Source: Sulfurisoma sediminicola (lineage in GTDB: Bacteria > Pseudomonadota > Gammaproteobacteria > Burkholderiales > Rhodocyclaceae). Taken from it: a DNA stretch of 64,000 bases. The DNA lies in the NCBI RefSeq assembly GCF_003865015.1, contig NZ_BHVV01000003.1:1-64000 (forward strand), read 5' to 3'. Position numbers and translations under genes: made by a program. The notes beneath the pieces are model-generated. The model searched no databases. It was given only the letters and a program-made list of their open reading frames with translations, and was not told the origin of the DNA. Of the stretch, positions 44,101-52,596 are shown piece after piece (positions within the stretch are counted from its first letter, which is position 1; every line of letters starts with the position of its first letter).

Positions 44101-44367
44101 GATCAGGTCGCCGGCGGCATGGACTTCGCCGAGGCGGTCATCGAGTCGGCGGCGATCCGCGCCAAGCCGATCGCGCTGACCGGGCTGGCCGCCATGCTCG
44201 GCGCCCTGTTCATCCTCGACGACCCGATCTTCTCGGGGCTGGCCATCAGCCTGATCTTCGGCATTCTCGTCTCCACCGTGCTGACGCTGGTGGTGATCCC
44301 GGTGTTGTATTACGCGGCCATGAAGAACCGCATCCAGTCCAATCTTTCTCAAGGAGAGCACGCATGA
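41122..44367 (+). CDS. RND efflux transporter permease
   Basis: Inner-membrane proton-driven pump of 1081 residues with the usual twelve helices and two large periplasmic loops. The proton-relay acidic pair in helix 4 is present (GILVDDAIVVVENIHRW), as are the repeats around TATSMIGMIALAGIIVRNSILLVD in helices 10-11. It belongs to the AcrB-like superfamily but not to the best-known drug-pump branch; substrate unknown. Coupled to the next small membrane gene by ATGA. Confidence 0.93.
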   Translation: MGISGRIAALFLRNSMTPLLALIAMLLGIFATLVTPREEEPQINVTMANVFIPFPGASARDVEQLVARPAEQVLSRIAGIEHVYSMSRPGMAVITVQYLVGEDPIQALVRLYDTINANSDWLSPNLGVLPAIVKPKGIDDVPIVTLTFWSDDPSKSGFDLQQVARAAEIDLKRIPGTRDVATIGGPGHVIRVTMNSDRMSAHGVTAQDLKNALQVSNASQPAGSLVTGNREIMVQTGTFIESAADVKRLVVGVYDGKPVFMADVAKIEDGPDIAKRYVWHGLGKDAGTQGEHRAGYESPAVTLSISKKPGVNAADVASQVIARANALKGTVIPEGVDFSVTRNYGETATDKAQKLIGKLVFATAFVVLLVLFALGRREAVIVGVAVTLTLAATLFASWAWGFTLNRVSLFALIFSIGILVDDAIVVVENIHRWHTLYPERKLYEIIPGAVDEVGGPTILATFTVIAALLPMAFVSGLMGPYMSPIPINASMGMFISLAIAFVITPWLALKLMKPAEHGHGAEDGTTAKLMTLFHRVLPRFLDERTGRAARRKLWIGIVLAIFASVSLGVFKLVVLKMLPFDNKSEFQVVLDMPVGTPLEDTARVLREISAYLATVEEVKDYQAYAGAASPINFNGLVRQYYLRSNPEMGDIQVNLVDKKHRHRQSHEVAVGVRKTVVEIAAKAGGNAKIVEVPPGPPVMSPIVAEVYGPEYAGQVEVAKKVRQAFESSADIYDVDDSVDEAADKMVLRVNQAKAAQLGVAQKDIVETVRMGLTGEDVTPVHGADAKYEIPVRITLPAERQDSLDQLLKLKVRAMAAYGGKMVPISELVEVKKDLREKVVYHKDLLPVVYVFGDMGGKLDSPLYGMFEIRSKLKDLPLLQGGTLGEHFITQPRDPYAGYTIKWDGEWQVTYETFRDMGIAYAVGLVLIYLLVVAQFKSYLVPLIIMAPIPLTIIGVMPGHALLGAQFTATSMIGMIALAGIIVRNSILLVDFINDQVAGGMDFAEAVIESAAIRAKPIALTGLAAMLGALFILDDPIFSGLAISLIFGILVSTVLTLVVIPVLYYAAMKNRIQSNLSQGEHA

Positions 44368-44603
44368 CCGTCAATCGCATCGTCCGCATCGTCGCCGGCT
44401 TTTTCATCATGCTGTCGCTGATCCTCGCCCACGTCATGGGCCAGGTGGATCTCGGCAAGCTGTCGTGGCTGTGGTTCACCCTGTTCGTCGGCGCCAACCT
44501 GTTCCAGAGCGGCTTCACCAGGTTCTGCCCGATGGATACCATCCTCGAAAAGCTCGGCGTGCCGACGCAGGACCCGAACTGCACAACCGGCCGCTGCGGC
44601 TGA
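44364..44603 (+). CDS. DUF2892-family inner-membrane protein
   Basis: A 79-residue protein with two membrane helices (IVRIVAGFFIMLSLILAHV and WLWFTLFVGANLFQSGF) and a cysteine-bearing tail, FCPMDTILEKLGV then CTTGRC. It resembles the membrane part of YgaP-type proteins (DUF2892), often linked with rhodanese and sulfur or heavy-metal response. Its translational coupling to the RND pump suggests that it is a pump accessory. The three tail cysteines could bind metal or persulfide. Confidence 0.82.
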   Translation: MTVNRIVRIVAGFFIMLSLILAHVMGQVDLGKLSWLWFTLFVGANLFQSGFTRFCPMDTILEKLGVPTQDPNCTTGRCG

Positions 44604-44637
44604 TACCGGCGGGCGAGGGGTCCTGTCGTACCAAAGT

Positions 44638-44652
44638 TATAATCCGACGCCA
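44638..44652 (+). promoter_or_regulatory. -10 element of a near-leaderless transcript
   Basis: Perfect TATAAT (44638-44643) only 8 bases before the ATG of the response-regulator gene. No good -35 is seen and there is no Shine-Dalgarno sequence. Confidence 0.4.
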
Positions 44653-45854
44653 TGAGCAACCAGGTCGTGGCGTCGAAAATTCCCCTCAAGGTGCTGGTGG
44701 TGGACGACACTGCCACCAACCGCCAGATCGTCGCTGCCTTCCTCAAGAAGCTCGGGCACGACGTCGTGCTGGCCGAGGATGGCGCCCAGGCCGTCAAGAA
44801 ATTCCAGCGTGACAGCTTCGACCTCGTGCTGATGGACGTGATGATGCCGGTCATGGACGGCTACGAGGCCACGCGGTGGATCAAGGCGGTCTGCGGCGAC
44901 CGCTGGGTGCCGGTGGTTTTCCTCTCCGCGCTGGACAAGGACGAAAACCTCGTCGCCGGCCTCAATGCCGGCGGCGACGACTACCTCTCCAAGCCGATCA
45001 ATTTCGTCGTGCTGCAGGCCAAGATGCGCTCGCTGGGACGTGCCATCGAGGGTAACCGGCGCCTGGCCGATGCCCGCCTCCGGCTGCAGGCCTATCGCGA
45101 TCACCAGGAAGCGGAGAACGCGCTGGCCGCCGACATCCTCTCGCGGCAGCTGAAGCGGCCGGGCCTTTCCGACCCTGCGCTGGCGTCCTGGATCGCACCG
45201 GCGGCCGGGGTTTCCGGTGACGTCATCGCGGCCGCGCGCGCGGCAACGGGCGAGCTCTTCGTGATGCTGGCCGACGCCACCGGCCACGGACTGGCCGCGT
45301 CGATCAGCACGCTGCCGCTGCTCACCCTGTTCTACGAGATGGTCGGCCGGGGCATGACGCTGCCGGAAATCGTGGCTCGCATCAACGACCAGCTCTGCCA
45401 GACCCTGCCGCCCTCGCGCTTCGTCGCCGCGGCCCTGCTCGTCATCGACGAGCGCAGTGGCCGGGCCGAGGTCTGGGTCGGCGGCCTGCCGCCGGTACTG
45501 CTGCTCGCGGCCGACGGCACGGTGGCACGTGTGCTCGACTCGCAGCGGGTACCGCTCGGCATCGTCGCCTTCGACGACGAGATGTCGCAGGTCGAGTGCA
45601 TCGATATGGCGCCCGGCAGCGAGTTCGTCCTGCTCTCGGACGGGCTGATCGAAGCCACCAATGCCGCGGGCGAGCCCTTCGGCATGGCCCGGCTGCAGGC
45701 CACACTGGCGGCCGCCCCTCCCGGGCGGCGCCTCGCCGCCGTGCAGACATCACTGCTGCTGCACCTGGGCGAAGCCGAGCCGCACGACGACGTCACCCTG
45801 CTGCTGGTCACGGGTCCTGCCGCTGCAGACAACACCACCCGCCCGGCGGCTTAA
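44652..45854 (+). CDS. Response regulator with PP2C/SpoIIE-type phosphatase domain
   Basis: A 400-residue RsbU-like output protein: receiver domain (1-125; phospho-acceptor Asp62 in LVLMDVMMPVMDG, Lys near SKPINF), a short helical linker, and a SpoIIE-type Ser/Thr phosphatase (about 175-395; ADATGHGLAAS, ERSGRAEVWVGGLPP, LLSDGLIEATN, HDDVTLLLV). It probably dephosphorylates an anti-sigma-factor antagonist in a partner-switching circuit, but no STAS or HATPase partner gene is nearby. Its stop overlaps the stop of the convergent hybrid kinase in TTAA. Confidence 0.92.
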   Translation: MSNQVVASKIPLKVLVVDDTATNRQIVAAFLKKLGHDVVLAEDGAQAVKKFQRDSFDLVLMDVMMPVMDGYEATRWIKAVCGDRWVPVVFLSALDKDENLVAGLNAGGDDYLSKPINFVVLQAKMRSLGRAIEGNRRLADARLRLQAYRDHQEAENALAADILSRQLKRPGLSDPALASWIAPAAGVSGDVIAAARAATGELFVMLADATGHGLAASISTLPLLTLFYEMVGRGMTLPEIVARINDQLCQTLPPSRFVAAALLVIDERSGRAEVWVGGLPPVLLLAADGTVARVLDSQRVPLGIVAFDDEMSQVECIDMAPGSEFVLLSDGLIEATNAAGEPFGMARLQATLAAAPPGRRLAAVQTSLLLHLGEAEPHDDVTLLLVTGPAAADNTTRPAA

Positions 45855-48502
45855 ACCTCCGCCGGGGTCGCGAGCCGGCTCACCGCCTCGCGCAGCGTCT
45901 CCACCTTGTAGGGTTTCGAAATGTAGTCGTCCATTCCTGCGGCAATCAGGATTTCGCGGTCGCCTGCCATGGCGTTGGCGGTGACCGCCAGGATCGGCGT
46001 GCGGCGGCGGCCGGCGGCGGCTTCCTCGGCGCGGATCAGTTGCGCCGCCTCGATGCCGTCCATCTCGGGCATCTGCACATCCATCAGGATGAGATCGAAA
46101 CGGCCGTCGCGCCAGGCCGCGCAGGCCTCGCGGCCGTTCCTGGCGAGCGCGACGCGATGGCCCATCTTTTCGAGCACGGCTTGTGCCAGGCGCTGGTTGA
46201 CGGGGTTGTCCTCGGCCAGCAGGAGGTCGAACGGGCGGACGGGTGCCGTCCCGGGCGCGACAGGTGTGGCCGCGCCCTGCGCCGCCGTTTCACCCAAGGG
46301 GCTTTGCCCTTCCTTCGGTCGGACTTCTTGCGGGGCGTCGCCGGAGCCGACTATCTCCTGGTGCTGCGGCAGGTCCAGCGTGACGTGGAAGCGGCTGCCG
46401 ACGCCGGGCGTGCTGTCGACCCAGATGCAGCCACCCATCAGCTCGACCAGGCGGCGTGTGATGGAGAGGCCGAGGCCGGTGCCGCCGAAGCGCCGCGTCA
46501 CCGAGCCGTCGGCCTGCAGGAAGGGCTCGAAGATGCGGCCGACGTGCTCGGGGGCGATGCCGATGCCGGTGTCGCTGACGGTGAGGTGGAGCCGGCTGTC
46601 CGCATCTTCGGCGGCGCTGACGACGACCTCGCCGTGCGTCGTGAACTTGAGGGCGTTGCCGACCAGGTTGAACAGGATCTGGTGGATGCGCACCGGGTCG
46701 CCGCGCCATAGCCGGGGCAGGTTCGGCGCGAAGGCGCAGTGCAAGGCCAGGCCCTTCGCGCTGGCGGGGAAGCCGAGGCTGCGCACGGTGTCGTAGACGA
46801 TCACATGCAGGTCGAAGGGGACGTCCTCGATCTCCAGGCGGCCGGCCTCGATCTTGGAAAAGTCGAGGATGTCGTTGATGATGGTCAGCAGGTTGTCGGC
46901 CGAGCGCCTGACCAGTTGCAGGTAGTCGCGCTGGTCGTCGGTCAGCGGCGTGTCGAGGACGACATCGGTCAGGCCGATGATCCCGTTCATCGGCGTGCGG
47001 ATCTCGTGGCTCATGTTGGCGAGGAACTCGCCCTTGATGCGGCTGGCCTCCTCGGCACCCTGCTTGGCGTCGCGCAGCACCTTCTCGACTTCCTTGCGCG
47101 CGGTGATGTCGCGAAAGGCGGTGACCGATCCGATCATGGCGCCGTTCTCGAGCAGCGGTGTCGAGGCCACCTCGACCGGAATGGGGCGCCCCGTGCTGTG
47201 GTTGAACCATTCCTCGCCCTGGTAGCTGTGGCCGGCCTGGACGTTCTGGTAGATCGGGCAGCGTGCGAGCGGAAGACGGCCATTGACGGCATGTGAATGG
47301 AACAGGTCGTGGGCCATGTGGCCGAGCGAGGCTTGGCGGTCGAGGCCGAGCAACTCGCAGGCTGCCGGATTGATCAGGGTGATCACACCGCGCGTATCCA
47401 TGACGTAGAGGCCGTCGGCCATGGTGTCGGTGATGGCCTCGAGACGGCGGTGTTCCCGCTCCAGCGCAAGGGTTCCCGCCTGGGCACGGAGCAGCAGGAT
47501 CAGGACGGCAGCGAGAAACAGCGTCGATATCGCCACGCTGACGACGAAATCGTCGTGCAGCAGGGTGGCGAAGGGCGCGCGGGCGTAGGCGACGACGTAG
47601 CCGGCGTTGCGGTCGCTGACATCGCTGATCGGCACGAAGGACACCGCCCAGGGGCCTTCGCCCGGCAGATCGACTCGCACGGTGAAGGCCGCGGCGCGGG
47701 CCAGACCCTTGCGCACGGCGGCCATGTCGTGCAGTTGGCGGTTCAGCGCCTCGGCCGCCGTGCTCGCCGGCGGCGCGCTGTCGGGCAGCTTGAGCCCCGG
47801 ATCCTCGACGAGGAAGTCCGCATCGATGCTGGACGGCGCATAGAGCCGTTCCTGGCCGGCGAAGAGCTTGGGTGCGACGTCGGCCTTGCGCAGGATGAAG
47901 GCATACTCGCGCGAGGTGTCGAGGCGCGTCATCGCATCGCGGATGGCCTTGAAGGTGACGCTGGTCTCGACGCTGCCGATATGGCGACCGTCGATGGCCA
48001 TCGGATAGACGTAGCGGAAGCCGGAAACCACCTTGCCGGATTCGAAGCCCTGTACGAAGCGCTTCTCGGTGTTGGCGATGCGCACCGAGGGCCGCGCTTC
48101 GAACAGCGGGTCGCCGAAGCGGTCGGGCTGGTGGAAGCGCAGGAAGCTGCGGCCGTCGGGCAGGTGGAAATGAAGCTGGCGCAGGTTGCGCTCGCGCAGC
48201 TTCTGGTAGGCCGGATAGAGGTGACGGTAGAGCTGGCTGCGCGCCTGGCTCTGCTCACCGCCGTCGCCGCCGCCACCGCGGGCCAGCAGCTCCCGCACCT
48301 CCGGCCGATCGATGACCTCGTGGAAGGCGATGTCCATCGCCAGGCCGTACATCTGGATGGCCGAGCGGTAGGCGGTTTCCGCCACCGTGCGGTAATGCTC
48401 GAAGTGCTGGCTTTCCTTGTCCTCGCGCGTGAGGTGCAGGAAAAACACCACGGCCGCCTCGATGGCGATGCACAACACCACGATCCAAACCTTGGAAATC
48501 AC
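45851..48502 (-). CDS. Hybrid sensor histidine kinase (sensor-PAS-HisKA-HATPase-REC)
   Basis: An 883-residue membrane kinase. Helix at about 4-22, a large periplasmic double-Cache-like sensor to about 320, second helix ([18 protein letters not shown]), PAS domain (about 360-480; [19 protein letters not shown]), HisKA ([19 protein letters not shown]), ATPase ([26 protein letters not shown]) and a C-terminal receiver ([13 protein letters not shown]). It may signal to the convergent response-regulator phosphatase. The sensed ligand is unknown. Confidence 0.92.
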   Translation of the reverse strand: MISKVWIVVLCIAIEAAVVFFLHLTREDKESQHFEHYRTVAETAYRSAIQMYGLAMDIAFHEVIDRPEVRELLARGGGGDGGEQSQARSQLYRHLYPAYQKLRERNLRQLHFHLPDGRSFLRFHQPDRFGDPLFEARPSVRIANTEKRFVQGFESGKVVSGFRYVYPMAIDGRHIGSVETSVTFKAIRDAMTRLDTSREYAFILRKADVAPKLFAGQERLYAPSSIDADFLVEDPGLKLPDSAPPASTAAEALNRQLHDMAAVRKGLARAAAFTVRVDLPGEGPWAVSFVPISDVSDRNAGYVVAYARAPFATLLHDDFVVSVAISTLFLAAVLILLLRAQAGTLALEREHRRLEAITDTMADGLYVMDTRGVITLINPAACELLGLDRQASLGHMAHDLFHSHAVNGRLPLARCPIYQNVQAGHSYQGEEWFNHSTGRPIPVEVASTPLLENGAMIGSVTAFRDITARKEVEKVLRDAKQGAEEASRIKGEFLANMSHEIRTPMNGIIGLTDVVLDTPLTDDQRDYLQLVRRSADNLLTIINDILDFSKIEAGRLEIEDVPFDLHVIVYDTVRSLGFPASAKGLALHCAFAPNLPRLWRGDPVRIHQILFNLVGNALKFTTHGEVVVSAAEDADSRLHLTVSDTGIGIAPEHVGRIFEPFLQADGSVTRRFGGTGLGLSITRRLVELMGGCIWVDSTPGVGSRFHVTLDLPQHQEIVGSGDAPQEVRPKEGQSPLGETAAQGAATPVAPGTAPVRPFDLLLAEDNPVNQRLAQAVLEKMGHRVALARNGREACAAWRDGRFDLILMDVQMPEMDGIEAAQLIRAEEAAAGRRRTPILAVTANAMAGDREILIAAGMDDYISKPYKVETLREAVSRLATPAEV

Positions 48503-48692
48503 GCCAGCTTATCCTTTGTCCTTCATGGCCCTTCGGTGCCGTGAAGGATGCGCCAGTATAGCGGCACGGCCGCGTGGCGGCGGCTGCATGGCCGGCCTCT
48601 CGCTATAATCGCAAGACTTCGTTTAGCCTCTGTGTCTTCGTCTGCGCCGTCCCTTGCGGGGGCGGTGCCGCCGCCTTTTCAGGAGTCCCGTC

Positions 48693-49289
48693 ATGACCGA
48701 TACCGATCGCTTTCAGCGCGCCATCGCCCTGTTCGACGCCGCCAACGCCGAAGATCCGAACCAGGATCAGGGCCAGCCCAAGGAACTGCTCTACGCCCAG
48801 CGCATGACCGAGATGCTCGGCCGCTTCGCTCCCGCCGCCCCCGAGGCGGTGCGGCTCGCGGTGCGCGCCCAGCACATCCAGCGCTGGAAGGTGCCGCGCA
48901 GCAGCTACCCGATGACCAAGGAAGGCTACTACGCGTGGCGCACCGGCCTCTACAAGTTCCATGCGGAGACCGCCGGCGAGCTGATGCAGCAGGCCGGCTA
49001 CGACGAGGCGATGATCGAGCGCGTCAAGGCCGCCGTCGGCAAGCGCGGCATCAAGGTCAATCCGGAAACGCAGCTGCTCGAGGACGTCACCGACCTCGTG
49101 TTCATCGAGTACTACATGCTCGGCTTTGCCGGCCAGCACGGGGATTACTCCGAGGAGAAGTGGCTCGACATCATCCGCAAGACCTGGAAGAAGATGTCGG
49201 ACGACGCCCATGCGTTCGCCCTGTCGGGCAAGCTCAAGCTGCCCGAGCCGCTGGTGCCGCTGATCACCAAGGCGGTGACGGGCGCCTGA
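48693..49289 (+). CDS. DUF4202 family protein
   Basis: A 198-residue cytoplasmic protein with the characteristic patterns AIALFDAANAEDPNQD, KELLYAQRMTEML, AVRAQHIQRWKVPRSSYPM, YYAWRTGLYKFHAE, QLLEDVTDLVFIEYYM and IIRKTWKKMSDDAHAFAL. The conserved His/Glu/Asp pattern suggests a helical HD-like metal site; function not established. ATG 48693 gives the family N-terminus. TATAAT at 48604 may be its promoter. Followed after 23 bases by two dehydrogenase genes. Confidence 0.85.
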   Translation: MTDTDRFQRAIALFDAANAEDPNQDQGQPKELLYAQRMTEMLGRFAPAAPEAVRLAVRAQHIQRWKVPRSSYPMTKEGYYAWRTGLYKFHAETAGELMQQAGYDEAMIERVKAAVGKRGIKVNPETQLLEDVTDLVFIEYYMLGFAGQHGDYSEEKWLDIIRKTWKKMSDDAHAFALSGKLKLPEPLVPLITKAVTGA

Positions 49290-49312
49290 CGGCAGCGCCG
49301 GGGGAGTCCGCC

Positions 49313-50188
49313 ATGAACGTCGGTTTCATCGGTCTCGGCCTCATGGGCCGCCCCATGGCGCTGCACCTGGCAGCCGCCGGCCATGCGCTGCACCTGTGGG
49401 CGCGCCGCGCCGCATCGCTCGCGCCCTTCAAGGATGTCGGCGCATGCACCCATGCCAGCGCCGCCGCGGTGGCGCAGCACGCCGACGTCGTATTCACCAT
49501 GGTGGCGGATGCTGCCGACGTCGAGGCCGTCTGCCTCGGCGCGGATGGCATCGTCGCGGGTGCGCGGCCCGGTTGCATCGTCGTCGACATGTCGACCATC
49601 AATCCCAACGCTGCGCGTGCGATCGGGGTTCGGCTGGCCGAGCGCGGCATCGACTTCCTCGACGCGCCGGTCTCGGGCGGCGAGATCGGCGCGATCAACG
49701 CGGCGCTCACCATCATGGTCGGAGGCAAGCCCGAGGTGTTCGAGCGGATCAGGCCGCTGTTCGAGAAGCTCGGCAAGTCGGTGACGCTGATCGGCGGCAG
49801 CGGCGCGGGCCAGGTGGCCAAGGCCTGCAACCAGATCCTCACGGGGGTGGGGGTGGCCGCCGTGGCCGAGGCCTTCAACTTCGCCGCGAAGAGCGGCGTC
49901 GATCCGGCCCGCGTGCGCGAGGCGCTGCTCGGCGGCTTCGCCTATTCGCGCATTCTCGAGAACCACGGGAGCCGCATGCTCGACCGCAACTTCAAGCCCG
50001 GCTTCAAGGCCTGGATGCACCAGAAGGACCTGCGCATCGTGATGGAGGAAGCGCACCGCCTCGGCCTCATGCTGCCCGCGGCGGCGGCCACGGCGCAGCT
50101 CTTCAACGCCATCGTCGGCGCGGGCATGGGCGAGGAGGATTCGGTCGCCGCGCTCAAGCTGCTCGAAAAGATCAGCTCCCCGGAATGA
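49313..50188 (+). CDS. NAD(P)-dependent beta-hydroxyacid dehydrogenase (GlxR-like)
   Basis: A 291-residue member of the 3-hydroxyisobutyrate/tartronate-semialdehyde reductase family: GFIGLGLMGRPMA dinucleotide fold, DAPVSGGEIGA substrate loop, catalytic Lys in GQVAKACNQ and KDLRIVMEEAHRLGL. The likely reaction is reduction of a semialdehyde to a hydroxy acid. A paralogue with the same motifs follows after 4 bases. Confidence 0.9.
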   Translation: MNVGFIGLGLMGRPMALHLAAAGHALHLWARRAASLAPFKDVGACTHASAAAVAQHADVVFTMVADAADVEAVCLGADGIVAGARPGCIVVDMSTINPNAARAIGVRLAERGIDFLDAPVSGGEIGAINAALTIMVGGKPEVFERIRPLFEKLGKSVTLIGGSGAGQVAKACNQILTGVGVAAVAEAFNFAAKSGVDPARVREALLGGFAYSRILENHGSRMLDRNFKPGFKAWMHQKDLRIVMEEAHRLGLMLPAAAATAQLFNAIVGAGMGEEDSVAALKLLEKISSPE

Positions 50189-50192
50189 TCGT

Positions 50193-51044
50193 ATGAACAT
50201 CGGCTTCATCGGTTTCGGCACCATGGGGCGGCCCATGGCGGAGCACCTGCAGCGGGCCGGGCACACGCTCCACGTCTGGAGCCGCCGTCCCGGCGTCGCC
50301 GACTTTCTGCTGGCGCAGGGCGCCGTGCGCTGCGAGTCGCCCGCGGCCGTGGCGCGGGCGAGCGAGATCGTGTGCACCAACGTCACCGCCAGCACCGATG
50401 TCGCGACCCTCGCGGCCGCGATGCGCGACAGCCTTGCGCGCGATGCCATCCACGTCGACTTCTCCACCATCGCGCCGTCCGCGGCGCGGGACATCGCCGC
50501 GCGCCATGCCGAACGCGGCGTGCATTTCGTCGATGCGCCGGTCTCGGGCGGCGGCGTCGGCGCGCGGAACGCGACGCTCGCCATAATGTGGGGCGGCGCC
50601 CCCCTGCTGGCGCCGCGGCTTGAGCCGCTCTTCCGCGTCCTCGGCCAGACCGTCGTCCATGTCGGCGCCGCGGGTGCCGGGCAGGTGGCCAAGGCTTGCA
50701 ACCAGATGGTGATGGTGTCGGCCATCGCCGCCTGCGCCGAGGCGGCGCGGCTGGCGCAGGCCTCGGGCGTCGACTTCGGCAAGGTGCGCGAGGCCATGCT
50801 CGGCGGCTCGGCCGGCTCGCGCGTGCTCGATGTCTTCGGCGGTCGCATGGTGCGGCGCGATTTCGCCGCCGGTGTCGAAGCGCGCCTGCACCACAAGGAT
50901 TTCGCGCTTCTGCTCGACGAGGCGGCCCGGCTCGGCGCGCCGCTGGCGGTGGCGGCGCAGGTCGGCCAGCTGCTCAACGCCTTGATGGGGCGCGGCTGGG
51001 GCGGTAGCGACACGGCCCGCCTGCTGGAGGTGCTCGAATCGTGA
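50193..51044 (+). CDS. NAD(P)-dependent beta-hydroxyacid dehydrogenase, paralogue
   Basis: A 283-residue paralogue of the preceding gene: GFIGFGTMGRPMA, DAPVSGGGVGA, GQVAKACNQMV and KDFALLLDEAARLGA. The second copy differs enough in the substrate pocket (FSTIAPSAARD in place of MSTINPNAAR) to suggest another substrate. Its stop overlaps a GTG that starts a 37-codon frame. Confidence 0.9.
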   Translation: MNIGFIGFGTMGRPMAEHLQRAGHTLHVWSRRPGVADFLLAQGAVRCESPAAVARASEIVCTNVTASTDVATLAAAMRDSLARDAIHVDFSTIAPSAARDIAARHAERGVHFVDAPVSGGGVGARNATLAIMWGGAPLLAPRLEPLFRVLGQTVVHVGAAGAGQVAKACNQMVMVSAIAACAEAARLAQASGVDFGKVREAMLGGSAGSRVLDVFGGRMVRRDFAAGVEARLHHKDFALLLDEAARLGAPLAVAAQVGQLLNALMGRGWGGSDTARLLEVLES

Positions 51045-51154
51045 CGAACGATCCGAAAGGCGGCGCGGCGCCCCAGCCGCCGGACCAGACCGAACAACTT
51101 TTCAACCCCTTCGCGCTCGACGGCCGCGGCCCCGAGCCCGACTTCACCCTCTGA
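51041..51154 (+). CDS. Possible 37-residue protein
   Basis: GTG overlapping the dehydrogenase stop (GTGA) opens a frame beginning TNDPKGGAAPQPPDQ and ending GPEPDFTL, with CTTTTCAACCCC codons in the middle (LFNPFALDGRG). It ends 12 bases before the FKBP start, filling the gap in the operon exactly. High proline and acidic content suggests a disordered microprotein. No family recognised; it may just be chance coupling. Confidence 0.4.
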   Translation: MTNDPKGGAAPQPPDQTEQLFNPFALDGRGPEPDFTL

Positions 51155-51166
51155 AAGGAACCCCCC

Positions 51167-51511
51167 ATGCCTGCCATCACCACGTCCACCGGCCTCGTCA
51201 TCGAGGATCTCTCCGAAGGCAGCGGCGCCGCTGCCGCCGCCGGCCAGCACGTCACCGTGCATTACACCGGCTGGCTCACCGACGGCACCAAGTTCGACTC
51301 GAGCAAGGATCGCGGCGATCCCTTCGACTTCCCGCTCGGCGCGCGCCATGTCATCGCCGGTTGGGACGAAGGGGTGCAGGGGATGAAGGTCGGCGGCACG
51401 CGCAAACTGACCATCCCGCCGCAACTGGGTTACGGCGCGCGCGGCGCCGGCGGCGTCATCCCGCCGAACGCGACCCTCGTTTTCGAGGTGGAGCTGCTCC
51501 AAATCGACTGA
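51167..51511 (+). CDS. FKBP-type peptidyl-prolyl cis-trans isomerase
   Basis: A minimal one-domain FKBP of 114 residues in the cytoplasm: [52 protein letters not shown] and a terminal [10 protein letters not shown], with the active-site aromatics in place. There is no inserted flap of the SlyD type and no signal peptide. Last gene of the dehydrogenase unit. Confidence 0.95.
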   Translation: MPAITTSTGLVIEDLSEGSGAAAAAGQHVTVHYTGWLTDGTKFDSSKDRGDPFDFPLGARHVIAGWDEGVQGMKVGGTRKLTIPPQLGYGARGAGGVIPPNATLVFEVELLQID

Positions 51512-51559
51512 TTCCCCAGCTGACGGCGGCCGGGCGAACGGCGACCGTGCGCCCACGTC

Positions 51560-52516
51560 TCACAGCGCGATCTCGAGTCCGTCGTAGGCAGCGCTGACGT
51601 CGAGCGGTTGACGGTCCTCGCGGGTGATTTCCTCGAAGCGGCGCGTCTCGGCCAGGGTCCGCGCGATCTGCGCGTCGTCGTGGGCCGGTTCGTGGTGGAA
51701 CAGGCAGAGGCGGCGGGTGCCGGCGAGTTGGCAGAGCTCGACGCCGACGATGTTGCTCGAGTGGCCCCAGTCGGCCTTGACCGAGATGGCATCGGCCAGC
51801 GAGTACATGGCATCGAAGGCCACGAGGTCGGCGCCGCGGAAGAAGTCGACGAAGGCATCGCGCTCGCCTGCGTCGCCGAGCGCATGCTCGGAGTCCGTCG
51901 TGTAGACGAAGCTGCGGCCATCGCGCTCGAAGCGCCAGCCGTAGGAGTCGCCGGCGTGGCGCTGCTTCTTGGCGGTGACCGCGAGCCCGGCGATGTCGTA
52001 GCGGCGTCCCGGCGTCATCACGTCGAACTCGATGGTGGCGGCGAGCTGGTCGAAGCCGACCGGGAAGCAGGGTGCGGCCTGCTGGCGGCGGAAGGCCAGT
52101 TCGAGTTCCGCGTGGCAGCCGTGGATGACGATGCGGTTGCCGGGGATGTACACGGGCGTGAAGAAGGGGAAGCCCATGATGTGGTCCCAGTGCAGGTGGG
52201 ACATGAAGACGTGATAGGTGCGCGGCTTGCCCCCGGCCCGGGCGAGCAGATGCCCCGCCAGGGGCCGGGCGCCGCTGCCCATGTCGCAGATCACCGCCTC
52301 GTCGGCGCCTTCGATCTGCACGCAGCTGCTGTGGCCGCCGAAGGTGCCGGCGACGTCGAAGCCGAGTTCGCCGTCGACGTAGGCCTCGATCAGTCCTCGT
52401 TCCGACAGGTCGCGCCCCGCAGCTCCGGCGAGCGCGGCGATCAGCTTGGCGCGGATGTCGGCGTGCGTGACCGATACCGGCACCGAGCCGCGGGTTCCCC
52501 AGAAGCGGACGAGCAA
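51560..52516 (-). CDS. Metallo-beta-lactamase-fold hydrolase
   Basis: A 318-residue two-metal hydrolase: RFWGTRGSVPV at the start, the metal motif SHLHWDH (His107, His109, Asp111, His112), further ligand in TTDSEHA, and a late WGHSS and HHEPAHDD. The opening is typical of the PhnP/RNase-Z-like MBL branch often annotated as phosphodiesterase or hydrolase. Substrate unknown. It is divergent from the aminotransferase gene. Confidence 0.88.
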   Translation of the reverse strand: MLVRFWGTRGSVPVSVTHADIRAKLIAALAGAAGRDLSERGLIEAYVDGELGFDVAGTFGGHSSCVQIEGADEAVICDMGSGARPLAGHLLARAGGKPRTYHVFMSHLHWDHIMGFPFFTPVYIPGNRIVIHGCHAELELAFRRQQAAPCFPVGFDQLAATIEFDVMTPGRRYDIAGLAVTAKKQRHAGDSYGWRFERDGRSFVYTTDSEHALGDAGERDAFVDFFRGADLVAFDAMYSLADAISVKADWGHSSNIVGVELCQLAGTRRLCLFHHEPAHDDAQIARTLAETRRFEEITREDRQPLDVSAAYDGLEIAL

Positions 52517-52596
52517 GGCGGGCTCCGTAGGGACGTGGCGATGGCCCGATTATAGGCGTGGCACCCGCCGGCGGCATGATGCACAATGGCCGCGCC

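Noticed and set aside
40936-44361. A 1141-codon minus-strand open frame opposite the RND pump
   Set aside because: Low-complexity His/Asp/Arg/Gly composition typical of the antisense of GC-rich genes; the plus strand encodes a complete RND protein.
50290-50315. A sixth copy of the dispersed repeat (CGGCGTCGCCGACTTTCTGC)
   Set aside because: Matches only in the core, with no T5 and ordinary coding context; likely coincidence.
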